Positions 17,339 to 25,519 of a DNA stretch of 64,000 bases are shown piece by piece. Origin of the DNA: G963704535 sp963704535 (GTDB lineage: Bacteria; Chloroflexota; Chloroflexia; Chloroflexales; Roseiflexaceae); NCBI GenBank assembly GCA_963704535.1, contig OY969916.1:9052001-9116000 (forward strand), read 5' to 3'. A model generated the notes under the pieces. The model ran no database searches. It saw only the letters and a program-made list of their open reading frames with translations, and was not told where the DNA came from. A program made the position numbers and the translations under genes. Numbering within the stretch: position 1 is the first letter of the stretch; each line of letters starts with the position of its first letter.

Positions 17339-17530
17339 GACTTACGCGGTAGCGTTCGCAACGCCGCTCTTGCCTGCCCTTCGTCAAGCTCAGGAAGTTC
17401 GGCAGCAAGGTACTTCACCTCTTTTTCTCGACGATTTTCGCCCGGCCGGGCGAAAATCGTCGAGAAAAGGAAGAAAAAGTACTACTCTGCCGAAGGCCGA
17501 GACCACGCCTGAGAGGTGGCTGCGTAAGTC
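17339..17530 (+). repeat. R2 element copy, complete
   Basis: Best-preserved R2 copy: 192 bp with perfect 9-bp ends GACTTACGC / GCGTAAGTC. The central palindrome around GCCCGGCCGGGC has arms ending TCTCGACGATTTTC / GAAAATCGTCGAGA. It ends 21 nt before the GNAT gene start, and fills most of the 337-nt gap between 17215 and 17551. Confidence 0.85.
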
Positions 17531-17551
17531 AGTTACATCAGGGGAGCGATC

Positions 17552-18613
17552 ATGCAGAGGTTGGAAGCGCACCAGTATGCCCAGGCTGCACCAGTGTTTC
17601 GCGACCTGGCCGAGTTTCATCTGAGCGTCGATGCCGTCCTCGCAGGCACGGCTCCCGGCCCGCTGTGGGTCGATGATATCGACAATCCCCGCGCCGGCTT
17701 TGTGATCACGAGCGAGGGGCATTACCTGGCCGGCGATGGGGCATGCGAGCAGAGCTACACCGCACTGAGAGCGATTATTCCAGACAAAGCTTACCTGATC
17801 GCTCATTCGCAGAGCTGGGAGCCGGTGTTGGCCAGGGTGTGGGCCAATCGGGCGGCGCGGCGCCATCCGCGCCAGTATCTGCGGTTCCAAGCGCAGCGCC
17901 TGCCGCACTGGCGCACATTGATACCGGATGGTTTTCAATTCGTGTCCGTCGACCAAGCGCTGTTAGAGCGAACGGACCTCAAGAACCACGCCGAGGTGGC
18001 CGGTCGCATGGGTGACTGGCACTCAGCCGACTATTTTCTCCAGCATGGGTTTGGGTTCTGCCTGCTGCACGGCGATACGATCGTCTGCCGCTGTATCGCC
18101 GATTGCGTCCGTGGCGACAGGTGCGAGATCGGCATTGGCACGGATATGCGCTACCGGCGGCGCGGGCTGGCCGCGATTGTGGTTGCCGGGACGGTCGATT
18201 ACTGCCTATCCCACGGCTTTACCCAGATCGGCTGGCACTGCCTGGGCTCGAACGCCGGCTCGCTGGCATTGGCGGAAAGGATCGGGTTCGGTCGCGTCCA
18301 CGAGTATGCCGCCTATAGCGCGGTGCTGCCGGCCGAGAACGAGGCCGATCTGTCGCCGGCGGAGTATGCCGAGTGGGCCGGCCACTACGAGCGGATCGTC
18401 GGGGACAGCTTGTGGTATCGTCTCTTTGCCGCCGAGGCGTGGGCGCTGGCCGGGCAGCCCGAGCGGGCGCTGTTGCACTTGCGCGGGCTGCTGGAGGAGG
18501 GGTGGCATGGCCCGCCGCAGCGGCTGGAGGACAACTGGCGGTTTGCGTCGATCGAGGGTTGGGATGAGTATCAAACTATCATCGCGGTATTAACTGGCGG
18601 AGCTGGGGACTAA
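17552..18613 (+). CDS. GNAT-family acetyltransferase (large, GNAT_acetyltran type)
   Basis: Cytoplasmic acetyltransferase of 353 residues. The N-terminal half (1-150) has no motif I can name. The GNAT fold lies at about 155-275, with acetyl-CoA-binding signature MRYRRRGLAAIVVAG and the C-terminal SNAGSLALAERIGF motif. The last 70 residues look like a helical repeat (AWALAGQPERALLHLRGLLEEGW). GGGGAG precedes the ATG. Microviridin clusters carry a GNAT (MvdB) that caps the peptide, so a link to the RiPP operon is possible, but an R2 element and hairpin lie between them and this protein is larger than usual peptide-capping enzymes. Substrate unknown. Confidence 0.75.
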   Translation: MQRLEAHQYAQAAPVFRDLAEFHLSVDAVLAGTAPGPLWVDDIDNPRAGFVITSEGHYLAGDGACEQSYTALRAIIPDKAYLIAHSQSWEPVLARVWANRAARRHPRQYLRFQAQRLPHWRTLIPDGFQFVSVDQALLERTDLKNHAEVAGRMGDWHSADYFLQHGFGFCLLHGDTIVCRCIADCVRGDRCEIGIGTDMRYRRRGLAAIVVAGTVDYCLSHGFTQIGWHCLGSNAGSLALAERIGFGRVHEYAAYSAVLPAENEADLSPAEYAEWAGHYERIVGDSLWYRLFAAEAWALAGQPERALLHLRGLLEEGWHGPPQRLEDNWRFASIEGWDEYQTIIAVLTGGAGD

Positions 18614-18648
18614 AGCTAGTACAGCTTCGCGTAACTAAACCAGCAGTT

Positions 18649-18745
18649 TTACCACGAAGGACACGAAGATACGAAGACCACGAAGAGGGCTGATGCATGT
18701 GGCTATAGAACCTTCGTGAGCTTCGCCTCTTCGCGTACTTCGTGA
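18649..18745. repeat. Word hairpin of ACGAAG units
   Basis: CACGAAG-type words on one arm (18649-18687) and CTTCGTG/CTTCGC words on the other (18711-18742), between two convergent genes. It may act as a bidirectional terminator. Confidence 0.65.
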
Positions 18746-18783
18746 TGAGAAAGCGGGTTGAAATCGTCGGTCGGGATAGGTCA

Positions 18784-19311
18784 TCAATGCGGCTCCTTGC
18801 GGCGCGCCACCCACGGCGAGCTGTACTGCCCGGTCTCGCCCTGGGCCAGCCGCGCGGCCTCGCGGAGGATGTGGCGTTGGATGAGCGGGATCGGCGGCAG
18901 GCCGTCGATCGGCGCCCACTGCATGGCGCTGACCTCGTGGCTGGGGCGAAACTGCCCGCCGAGCACTTGGGCGCCGACGACGAACTCCAGCTTCGGCCGG
19001 TCAGGCGTGGTGCCGACCAGCAGTAGCCCGCCGGCCCGCACCTCCAGCCCGCTTTCTTCGCGCACCTCGCGCTCAAGCGCCTCGAACGGCGTCTCGCCGC
19101 GCGTCATCCAGCCGCCCGGCAGACCCCACGGCAGCATGCGGTAGGTGTGGTGAAACAGCAGCACGTGCTGCCGTTCGTCGGTGATCACTCCCACCACGCC
19201 GAGCAGAAAGCGATCGTTGAACAGCCGCGCCGCCAGCCAGTGCAGGCGCGGCGCGCGGAGGAGCTGGCGCAAGAGTGGCATGGACCAGGAGCGCGGGTCC
19301 AACGAATGCAC
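18784..19311 (-). CDS. Nudix hydrolase
   Basis: Hydrolase of 175 residues that would cleave nucleoside diphosphates linked to another group. The Nudix box reads GGWMTRGETPFEALEREV followed by REESGL, matching G-x5-E-x7-REUXEEXGU, near residues 66-88. The GTG start at 19311 has GAAGAGG 7 nt upstream; an ATG at 19281 is an alternative. It converges with the GNAT gene. Specific substrate cannot be read from sequence. Confidence 0.85.
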   Translation of the reverse strand: MHSLDPRSWSMPLLRQLLRAPRLHWLAARLFNDRFLLGVVGVITDERQHVLLFHHTYRMLPWGLPGGWMTRGETPFEALEREVREESGLEVRAGGLLLVGTTPDRPKLEFVVGAQVLGGQFRPSHEVSAMQWAPIDGLPPIPLIQRHILREAARLAQGETGQYSSPWVARRKEPH

Positions 19312-19393
19312 GATACGGCCTCTTCAAAAGGATGGTGGCTCAACCACAGTATGATAGCACAGTTGTCGCGGGAGGCAGAATCCGAGCCGCTTC

Positions 19394-19544
19394 ATGCTGT
19401 TCCAAAGGAGATGTTCGGCGATCGAACACGGATGCTACGGTATGGAGCGGATGCCCACGGATAGCTTCTTTTCCTGATCCGTACAGATCGGTGCGATCCG
19501 TCTGATCCGTGTTCTATTTCCTACGTTGTCGTTTGAAAGAGCAC
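19394..19544 (-). repeat. R3 element copy
   Basis: R3 is an approximately 150-bp element with TAGTGCTCTTTCAAACG-type ends and an interior rich in ATCCGT/ACGGAT words. This copy is reversed, in the divergent spacer between Nudix and MFS genes (19312-19688). Other copies: 38226-38375 and 39291-39429. Confidence 0.82.
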
Positions 19545-19582
19545 GAGATCAGCAGGAAGACTGACGCCCGCCGGAAGTATTG

Positions 19583-19652
19583 ATGCTACCATTGTCCGTT
19601 GCAGTCGTCCGTCAGTTGCGCCGCAATGGACAACGGACAACTGACAACTGAC
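19583..19652. repeat. Word hairpin of GTCCGTTG/CAACTGAC units
   Basis: Arms with TTGTCCGTTGCAGTCGTCC-like and GGACAACGGACAACTGACAA-like words around a TTGCGCCGCAA centre. It lies upstream of the MFS gene. Confidence 0.65.
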
Positions 19653-19688
19653 CCTATCTTGCGGAACGATTGGAAGGAATAACCGATA

Positions 19689-20904
19689 ATGGACCATACT
19701 TACCATCCTACCGCCGCTCGCCGGACGTTCGCGCTGGTCTGCGGGGGCTTTCTGGCCATCGGGGTCATCCTGGCCAGCCTCGGCCCGATGCTGCCGTACC
19801 TGGCGGCCCAGGTCGGCCAGGATGTCGCGGCGTTGGGTGGCGTCTTCACGGCGCTCTCGGCCGGCGTGATACTGGTGCAGTTCGGCGTCGGCCCGGCCAG
19901 CGACCGCTTCGGGCAGCGGCCGGTCCTCGCGGTCGGGCTGCTGCTGATAGGCAGCGGGGCGCTGGCGCTGACTTGCAGCCGGCACCTGCTGCCGCTGCTG
20001 GCCTGCGCCCTACTGGTGGGCACCGGCTTTGGCGCGGTGCTGACCGCCGGCAACCTGCTGGTGGCCCGGCTGTTTCCTGGTCGCAGCGTCGCCGCCCTTA
20101 ATGGCGTGAACCTGTTCTTCGGGGTGGGGTCGATCCTTGGTCCGGCCGTCGCCGGGATGGCCGGCGCGCGCCTGGGCCTGCCGCAAGTGGGTCTGTGGAT
20201 GGGCGCCGGGATTCTGGCCGTCTTGGCGCCGGTGATTCTGCGCTACGCCGCCGCTCCCGCGCTGGCCCAGCGCGACTCGACCGGGCCGGCGGGCGAGCCG
20301 GCCCGCGCGTCCGGCATCTGGCTGCTCGGCTTCTTGTTGCTATGCTACACCGGGACCGAAGTCGGGTTCGGCGGCTGGGTGACGCTGTACCTGATCTCCA
20401 GCGCCGATCTGGTGCCAGAGACGGCAGCGCTGATCGCCTCCGGGTTCTGGCTCGCGCTGACAGCCGGTCGGGGGCTGGGGGCCGTGCTGGGGCTGCGCCT
20501 CACGCCACAAACGCTGCTTACCGCCAGCCTGCTGGGGATGCTGGGCGGCGCGGCCCTGCTGAGCCTGAGCGTGGGCGACCGCAGCGGCTCGGTCGCCGGG
20601 GTTCTGCTGCTTGGCCTGAGCTGTGGGCTCAGTCTTCCCGACCATACTGGCGGTCGTCACGACGGCGACGCAGGGGAGCGCGACGCTGACGGGCCGGGTG
20701 CTGGCGCTCGGCAACGGCGGCGGCCTGATCTTCCCGGCCCTGCTGGGCCTGATCCTGCGCTGGTATGGTCCTCTGGCGATGTCCGGGACGATGCTCACGG
20801 TCGTGTTGGCGATGGTCGGGCTGTGCGCTGTGGTGATCCTGATCGGCGCAGCACGGCCGGCCGGCGTCGGCGCGCGGCGGGGACAAGGGGCAGGGGTTCG
20901 GTAG
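19689..20904 (+). pseudogene. MFS transporter with a single frameshift
   Basis: Membrane exporter of the major facilitator superfamily, about 404 residues if read through. The frame from 19689 gives roughly ten membrane segments and the motif VGPASDRFGQRP (motif A between helices 2 and 3). At 20625-20628, in the run TGTGGGCTC, one extra G shifts the frame. After it the original frame becomes Arg/Asp-rich, while the +1 frame continues convincingly (SVFPTILAVVTT... LIFPALLGLILRWYG) to a TAG at 20904. The rest is intact, so this is either a very recent mutation or a sequencing error in a G run. Substrate unknown. Confidence 0.82.
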
Positions 20905-20949
20905 CTATTCCAATGCTAAAACTCTAAAACTTTTAATTTAAATCACATC

Positions 20950-20978
20950 TTGACGAATGCACAACGTCGCGCTATACT
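20950..20978 (+). promoter_or_regulatory. Sigma70-type promoter upstream of the LacI-family gene
   Basis: TTGACG, 17-nt spacer, TATACT, near consensus and in an AT-rich pocket. It would start transcription about 170 nt before the regulator gene. Confidence 0.6.
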
Positions 20979-21014
20979 AGCCGCAACACCAGTAAAAATT
21001 TCAGTAAAATACCG

Positions 21015-21066
21015 GATAACCCCACCAATCTGGGGTTATCGAATTAAAATATCCACAAGATATTTT
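21015..21066. promoter_or_regulatory. Two adjacent perfect inverted repeats in a leader or operator region
   Basis: GATAACCCC-N8-GGGGTTATC (21015-21040) is followed by AAAATATC-CACAA-GATATTTT (21046-21066). Both lie just downstream of the promoter and upstream of the LacI-type gene. They could be operators for the regulator, or the first could be a terminator of the MFS gene. Confidence 0.5.
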
Positions 21067-21155
21067 AATATTATTGTCCTCCTGACACGCCATAGCAGAG
21101 CCTGCCTTATACCATGATCGACACCTCAACACAGCCAAAGACAAAGGGTGAACGC

Positions 21156-22187
21156 ATGGGCCGGCGAGTCACGTTGGAAGAGATCGCCCGTCAGAGCGGT
21201 GTATCGCTGGCGACTGTATCGCTGGTCCTACGCGACAAGCCGGGGATTAACAACGAGACGCGGCGGCGCGTGCTGGACACGGCGCGCGAGCTGGGCTACC
21301 GCAAAAAGCAGCCGGAGACGCCGGTGCTGGAAGGCTTGCAACAGGTCGGCGTGATCGTGAAATCGCGCGCCGACGATCAGCCGCGACACAACCAGTTCTA
21401 CGCGCCGGTGCTGGCCGGCATCGAGGTGGCCTGCCGCAAGCAGCAGATCAATATGCTCTACGCCACCGCTCCGGTTGACGCCGATAATCACCCCGTCGAG
21501 CTGCCGCGCATGTTGCAGGAGACTGGCTTGGATGGCCTGCTGCTGGTCGGCGCGTTTGTCGATTCGACGATCGCCCGGCTCATCCAGCACGATGCCACCC
21601 CGATCGTGCTGGTCGATGCATATGCCGACGATCACGAGTACAACTCGGTCATCACCGATAACTTTCGCGGTGCGTACCAAGCGGTGGTCCACCTGATCGA
21701 GCGCGGCCACCGGCACATCGGCGTGGTCGGCAGCATGCCGGTCGCCTATCCCAGCATCGAGGGGCGGCGCCGCGGGTACATTCAGGCGCTGCAAGACAAT
21801 GGCATCGCGCCGCAGTACTTCGCCGACAGCCACCTCACCCGCGATGAGGCGGCCGAGTCGGTGACTAGGCTGCTGCGGCGCTCGCCGGAGGTGACGGCGC
21901 TGTTCTGCTGCAACGACGACACGGCGGTCGCGGTGCTTCAGGCCACGCAGGCGCTTGGGCGCCGCGTGCCGGATGACCTCTCGATCGTCGGCTTTGATGA
22001 TATCGACCTGGCGGCGCACGTTGTCCCGGCCCTGACGACGATGCACGTCAATAAGATCAGCATGGGCCGAATGGCCATCCAATTGCTGGCCAACCGGGTC
22101 GAGTTTCCCTCCGCCGGCAATGTGACTGCGGTCCTGCGGCCCGCGCTGGTCGAGCGCCAGTCGGTGCGCGCGTTGAGCGCCGAGTAA
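21156..22187 (+). CDS. LacI-family transcriptional regulator
   Basis: DNA-binding sugar-responsive regulator of 343 residues. N-terminal helix-turn-helix VTLEEIARQSGVSLATVSLV and hinge helix region (to about residue 60), then a periplasmic-binding-like effector domain with FRGAYQAVVHLIERGHRHIGVVG and the C-terminal DDLSIVGFDDIDLAAHVVPALTT block. I prefer the ATG at 21156, which has a weak AAGGGTG upstream, over 21114. The next gene (GH5) is on the same strand 132 nt downstream, so it probably controls that glycosidase and itself. Confidence 0.9.
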   Translation: MGRRVTLEEIARQSGVSLATVSLVLRDKPGINNETRRRVLDTARELGYRKKQPETPVLEGLQQVGVIVKSRADDQPRHNQFYAPVLAGIEVACRKQQINMLYATAPVDADNHPVELPRMLQETGLDGLLLVGAFVDSTIARLIQHDATPIVLVDAYADDHEYNSVITDNFRGAYQAVVHLIERGHRHIGVVGSMPVAYPSIEGRRRGYIQALQDNGIAPQYFADSHLTRDEAAESVTRLLRRSPEVTALFCCNDDTAVAVLQATQALGRRVPDDLSIVGFDDIDLAAHVVPALTTMHVNKISMGRMAIQLLANRVEFPSAGNVTAVLRPALVERQSVRALSAE

Positions 22188-22319
22188 CAACCAGCTTTCC
22201 TCTTCGTAATGCAGGTGGGGAGACAGAGAAGACTGCCCACCTCAAACCCTCTTTTTCCTAGAACCGAATACGACGCTGTATTTCACTCATCGACAGATTG
22301 GGAAGGAGTGTAAGGATCA

Positions 22320-24308
22320 ATGATGAACCGAATCGTACGGCTGTTTGGAAGTCTCTTGCTGGCCCTGCTGGTCGTCACGCAGTCGGCCGCGCGGCCGCCG
22401 GCGTCGGCCGCGCCCGCCGCCGGGTTCGTGACCCGCTCCGGCGCGGAGCTGCGGCTCAATGGCCAGCGCTTTCGCTTCGCCGGCTCGAACAACTACTACC
22501 TGATGTACAAGTCGCAGGTGATGGTCGACAATGTGCTTGAGGCTGCGGCGGCTAATGGCTTCACCGTCATGCGCATCTGGGGCTCGCTCGACATCGGCAA
22601 CCAGGATGGCTCGAACTCGATTCGCGGCAAGGCCGACGGTGTGTATTTCCAGTATTGGAATGGCACCAATCCGGCCTACAACGACGGCGACGACGGCCTG
22701 AAGCGGCTTGACTATGTGATCGCCAGGGCCGGCGAGCTGGGCATTAAGCTGGTGATCCCGTTCGTTAACAATTGGAACGACTTCGGCGGCATGGACCAGT
22801 ACGTGCGCTGGCGCGGCGGCCAGTACCACGACCAATTCTACACCGACCCGGTCATCCGCGGCTGGTACAAGGACTGGATCGCGCACCTGATCAACCGCAC
22901 CAACTCGATCACCGGCATCCAGTACAAGAACGACCCCACGATCATGACTTGGGAGCTGGGCAACGAGCCGCGCTGCCTGAGCGCCGGCGCCTACCCGCGC
23001 TCGCCCACCTGCACCGCGCAGACGCTGGTCGATTGGGCTGGCGATGTGTCCGGCTTTATCAAGAGCATCGACCCCAACCACCTCGTGAGCGTCGGCGACG
23101 AGGGCTTCTACTGCGTCCCCGGCTCGAACGACTGGACCGAGAACTGCAATGAGGGCGTGGACACGATCGCCTTCACCCAACTGCCGAATATCGACGTCAT
23201 GTCGTTCCACCTCTACCCCGATGGCTGGGGCAAGGATATAGAATGGACCCAGCAATGGATCGCCCGGCACGTGCGCGACGCCAAGGCCAACAACAAGGCC
23301 TCCATGCTGGGCGAGTTCGGCCTGCACGATAAGAGCATTCGCAACCCGGTCTATCAGCAGTGGACCAATATCGTCTACCGGCGCGGCGGCGACGGCGCAT
23401 TGTACTGGATCCTCTCCGATAAGCAGGACGATGGCAGCTACTACGCCGATTACGACGGCTTCACGGTCTACTGCCCCAGCCCGGTGTGCATCACGATCAG
23501 CAATTTCGCCAAGATGATGGGCGGCCAGGCCCCGACCTTCGCGCCGGTGGCCGACCACGACACCGCCGTCACCGAGTTCGCCACGCCGGTGACGCTCGAC
23601 CCGCTGCCGAACGACATCACCTATGGAAGCGCGCACCTGGCGCCCACGACGATCGACCTCGACCCGGCCACCGCTGGCCAGCAGCTCACCCGCTCGACCT
23701 ACGGCGGTACGTTCGCGGTGCAATCCGGCGCCACTGTCTCCTTCACCCCCGACGAAGGCTTCGCGGGCAAGGCCCAGATCGCCTACACCATCCGCGATAG
23801 CCTGGCTCGCCTCTCGAACCCAGCCAACCTGGTCGTGACGGTCAAGCCCGACCCCACCGGGATGCTCACGCTGTTCTCGTTCGAGACCGGCACCGAGGGC
23901 TGGGCGCCGGGCAGTTGGCAAGGGAACGCCGGGACGGTCGCGCAGAGCGCCGACTTCCACACCGACGGCAGCTACAGCTTGCAGGTGAACGCGGCCGACG
24001 GCGGCTGGTTCGGCTACGAGACTGCGGAGGTCACGAACTTGACTGGCAAGACCCACCTCAAGTACGACCTCCAGACCGTCGGCGCCGGCTCGTCGATCAA
24101 CGCCGCGCTCAAGCTGGGCGATAGCTGGACCTGGTGCCAGGGCACTTGGGGCTGGTCTAACCCCGGCACTACCACGACCGTCGACATCGACCTGTTGAGC
24201 CTCGCGTGCGAGGGCGGCGGCGACCCTGATCTGAGCAAGCTGCACGGCATCTACATCTGGATCAGCGGTGGGGGCACGTTCTACATCGACAATATCCGGG
24301 CTGAGTGA
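22320..24308 (+). CDS. Secreted GH5-family glycoside hydrolase (mannanase-like) with C-terminal beta domains
   Basis: Extracellular glycosidase of 662 residues. Signal peptide 1-29, GH5 barrel about 36-395 with acid/base Glu216 in WELGNEPR and nucleophile Glu332 in MLGEFGL. The FAGSNNYYL start and long loops resemble endo-1,4-beta-mannanases. A cadherin/CshA-type repeat follows (about 415-505: PNDITYGSA...ITYTI-like ending), then a jelly-roll carbohydrate-binding module (about 515-662, FSFETGTEGW). GGAAGGAG precedes the start. It sits behind a LacI regulator. The substrate (mannan or another beta-glycan) is inferred from the barrel only. Confidence 0.85.
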   Translation: MMNRIVRLFGSLLLALLVVTQSAARPPASAAPAAGFVTRSGAELRLNGQRFRFAGSNNYYLMYKSQVMVDNVLEAAAANGFTVMRIWGSLDIGNQDGSNSIRGKADGVYFQYWNGTNPAYNDGDDGLKRLDYVIARAGELGIKLVIPFVNNWNDFGGMDQYVRWRGGQYHDQFYTDPVIRGWYKDWIAHLINRTNSITGIQYKNDPTIMTWELGNEPRCLSAGAYPRSPTCTAQTLVDWAGDVSGFIKSIDPNHLVSVGDEGFYCVPGSNDWTENCNEGVDTIAFTQLPNIDVMSFHLYPDGWGKDIEWTQQWIARHVRDAKANNKASMLGEFGLHDKSIRNPVYQQWTNIVYRRGGDGALYWILSDKQDDGSYYADYDGFTVYCPSPVCITISNFAKMMGGQAPTFAPVADHDTAVTEFATPVTLDPLPNDITYGSAHLAPTTIDLDPATAGQQLTRSTYGGTFAVQSGATVSFTPDEGFAGKAQIAYTIRDSLARLSNPANLVVTVKPDPTGMLTLFSFETGTEGWAPGSWQGNAGTVAQSADFHTDGSYSLQVNAADGGWFGYETAEVTNLTGKTHLKYDLQTVGAGSSINAALKLGDSWTWCQGTWGWSNPGTTTTVDIDLLSLACEGGGDPDLSKLHGIYIWISGGGTFYIDNIRAE

Positions 24309-24324
24309 GGCGATACTTTCCTTC

Positions 24325-24367
24325 TTTCAGGCCAATTTTCGCCCGTAGGGCGAAAATTGGCCTGAAA
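24325..24367 (+). terminator. Long palindrome directly after the GH5 gene
   Basis: TTTCAGGCCAATTTTCGCCC, GTA loop, exact reverse complement. It starts 17 nt after the GH5 stop. The core (ATTTTCGCCC/GGGCGAAAAT) resembles the R2 centre, so it may be a stripped R2 remnant acting as terminator. Confidence 0.65.
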
Positions 24368-24450
24368 AGAATACAGAATACCTTGCGCCGCAAGCCCTTT
24401 AGTGGTATCCTCCACGCGCATCGCCGGCGACAATGCTATGAGCAGGCTAC

Positions 24451-25230
24451 GTGGAGCTACGCGATAAAATCGTCGTCGTGACCGGCGCATCAAGCGGCAT
24501 TGGCGAGTCGATCGCGCGGCATTGCGCCCAGCGTGGCGCGCGGGTGGTCCTGGCGGCGCGCTCCCAGGACCGGCTTCAGCAGATCGCTGGTGATCTCGGC
24601 GCCTCCGGCTTCCCGACCCTGGTTGTTCCTACTGATGTCACCCAGCCGGCGCAGGTCGCGCGGCTCGCGGCGGCCACGCGCGACCGCTTCGGCCAGGTCG
24701 ATGTCCTGGTCAACAACGCCGGCTTCGGGGTGCTCGATCGCTTCGTCGACGCCAATATCGCCGATCTACGCGAGATGTTCGGCGTGAATCTGTATGGCAG
24801 CGTGCTGTGTACCAACACGTTCCTGCCAGAGATGCTGGCGCGGCGAGCGGGACACCTGATCTTTATGTCCTCGCTGGCCGGCTTGTTTCCCTTTCGCAAC
24901 ATGGCCTTCTACGGCGCCACGAAATTCGCCCTGGTCGGGGTTGCCAATACCCTGATGCTTGAGCTTGATCGGACCGGCGTCCATTGCACGCTGGTTTGCC
25001 CCGGCCCCACGCAGACAAACTTTGTGCGCCGGGCCGAGATCCGCAAGTTCCCGCGCGCAACCCGGCTGGTCCCCTGGATGACGCCCGATGAGGTCGCCAG
25101 AGCAACCGTCGACGCGATCGAGCGCGAGACCCACGGCCGCGTGATTATCCCCTGGCAAGCCCGCCCGCTGGTCGCGCTAGGTAGCACCTTCCCCAGGCTG
25201 GCACGCTATGTCTTACAATTGCTCCGCTGA
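24451..25230 (+). CDS. Short-chain dehydrogenase/reductase
   Basis: NAD(P)-dependent oxidoreductase of 259 residues, classical SDR. Cofactor site TGASSGIG near residue 11, NNAG near 88, catalytic Ser in MSSLAG and Tyr-x3-Lys in FYGATKF near 153. The start is GTG at 24451 with only a weak ribosome site. The region after YxxxK (PGPTQTNF) is normal. It stands alone, so no pathway can be assigned. Confidence 0.88.
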   Translation: MELRDKIVVVTGASSGIGESIARHCAQRGARVVLAARSQDRLQQIAGDLGASGFPTLVVPTDVTQPAQVARLAAATRDRFGQVDVLVNNAGFGVLDRFVDANIADLREMFGVNLYGSVLCTNTFLPEMLARRAGHLIFMSSLAGLFPFRNMAFYGATKFALVGVANTLMLELDRTGVHCTLVCPGPTQTNFVRRAEIRKFPRATRLVPWMTPDEVARATVDAIERETHGRVIIPWQARPLVALGSTFPRLARYVLQLLR

Positions 25231-25269
25231 CGTGAACATAGCGTGTTTTAAAACATTCCACAGCAGACT

Positions 25270-25321
25270 TCGTGAAGCGTGAAACGTGAGCAACGTCCCA
25301 ATCACGTTTCACGTTTCACGG
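25270..25321. repeat. Word hairpin of GTGAAAC/TTTCACG units
   Basis: GTGAAACGTGA on one side and TCACGTTTCACGTTTCACG on the other, in the spacer after the SDR gene. Confidence 0.65.
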
Positions 25322-25429
25322 AGGTGGGATGCTTTTTATTTTTCGAGTCCCTGAAGCGATTACTCCGGCGGCGTGTACCATTGGCGTCAGTAAGCGCTTT
25401 TCCGCGCTACGGACACTCGCCGGAGCGTA

Positions 25430-25458
25430 TTGCCTTCTCCGCAAGGCTGTGATACACT
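25430..25458 (+). promoter_or_regulatory. Sigma70-type promoter candidate for the signalling cassette
   Basis: TTGCCT, 17-nt spacer, TACACT, about 60 nt upstream of the kinase start at 25520. Confidence 0.45.
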
Positions 25459-25519
25459 GATTTGGCTCATTATGGCCACCTATCACAACCCCGCCTGTTC
25501 TGTCCGTTAAGGCGATACA

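Noticed and set aside
17552..18613. GNAT gene as part of the RiPP operon (MvdB analogue)
   Set aside because: Separated by a hairpin and an R2 element and much larger than peptide-capping GNATs; left as a possibility only.
22317..24245. A 642-codon open frame antisense to the GH5 gene
   Set aside because: Low-complexity Ala/Val/Asp/Gly composition without motif; the GH5 strand has signal peptide and catalytic residues.
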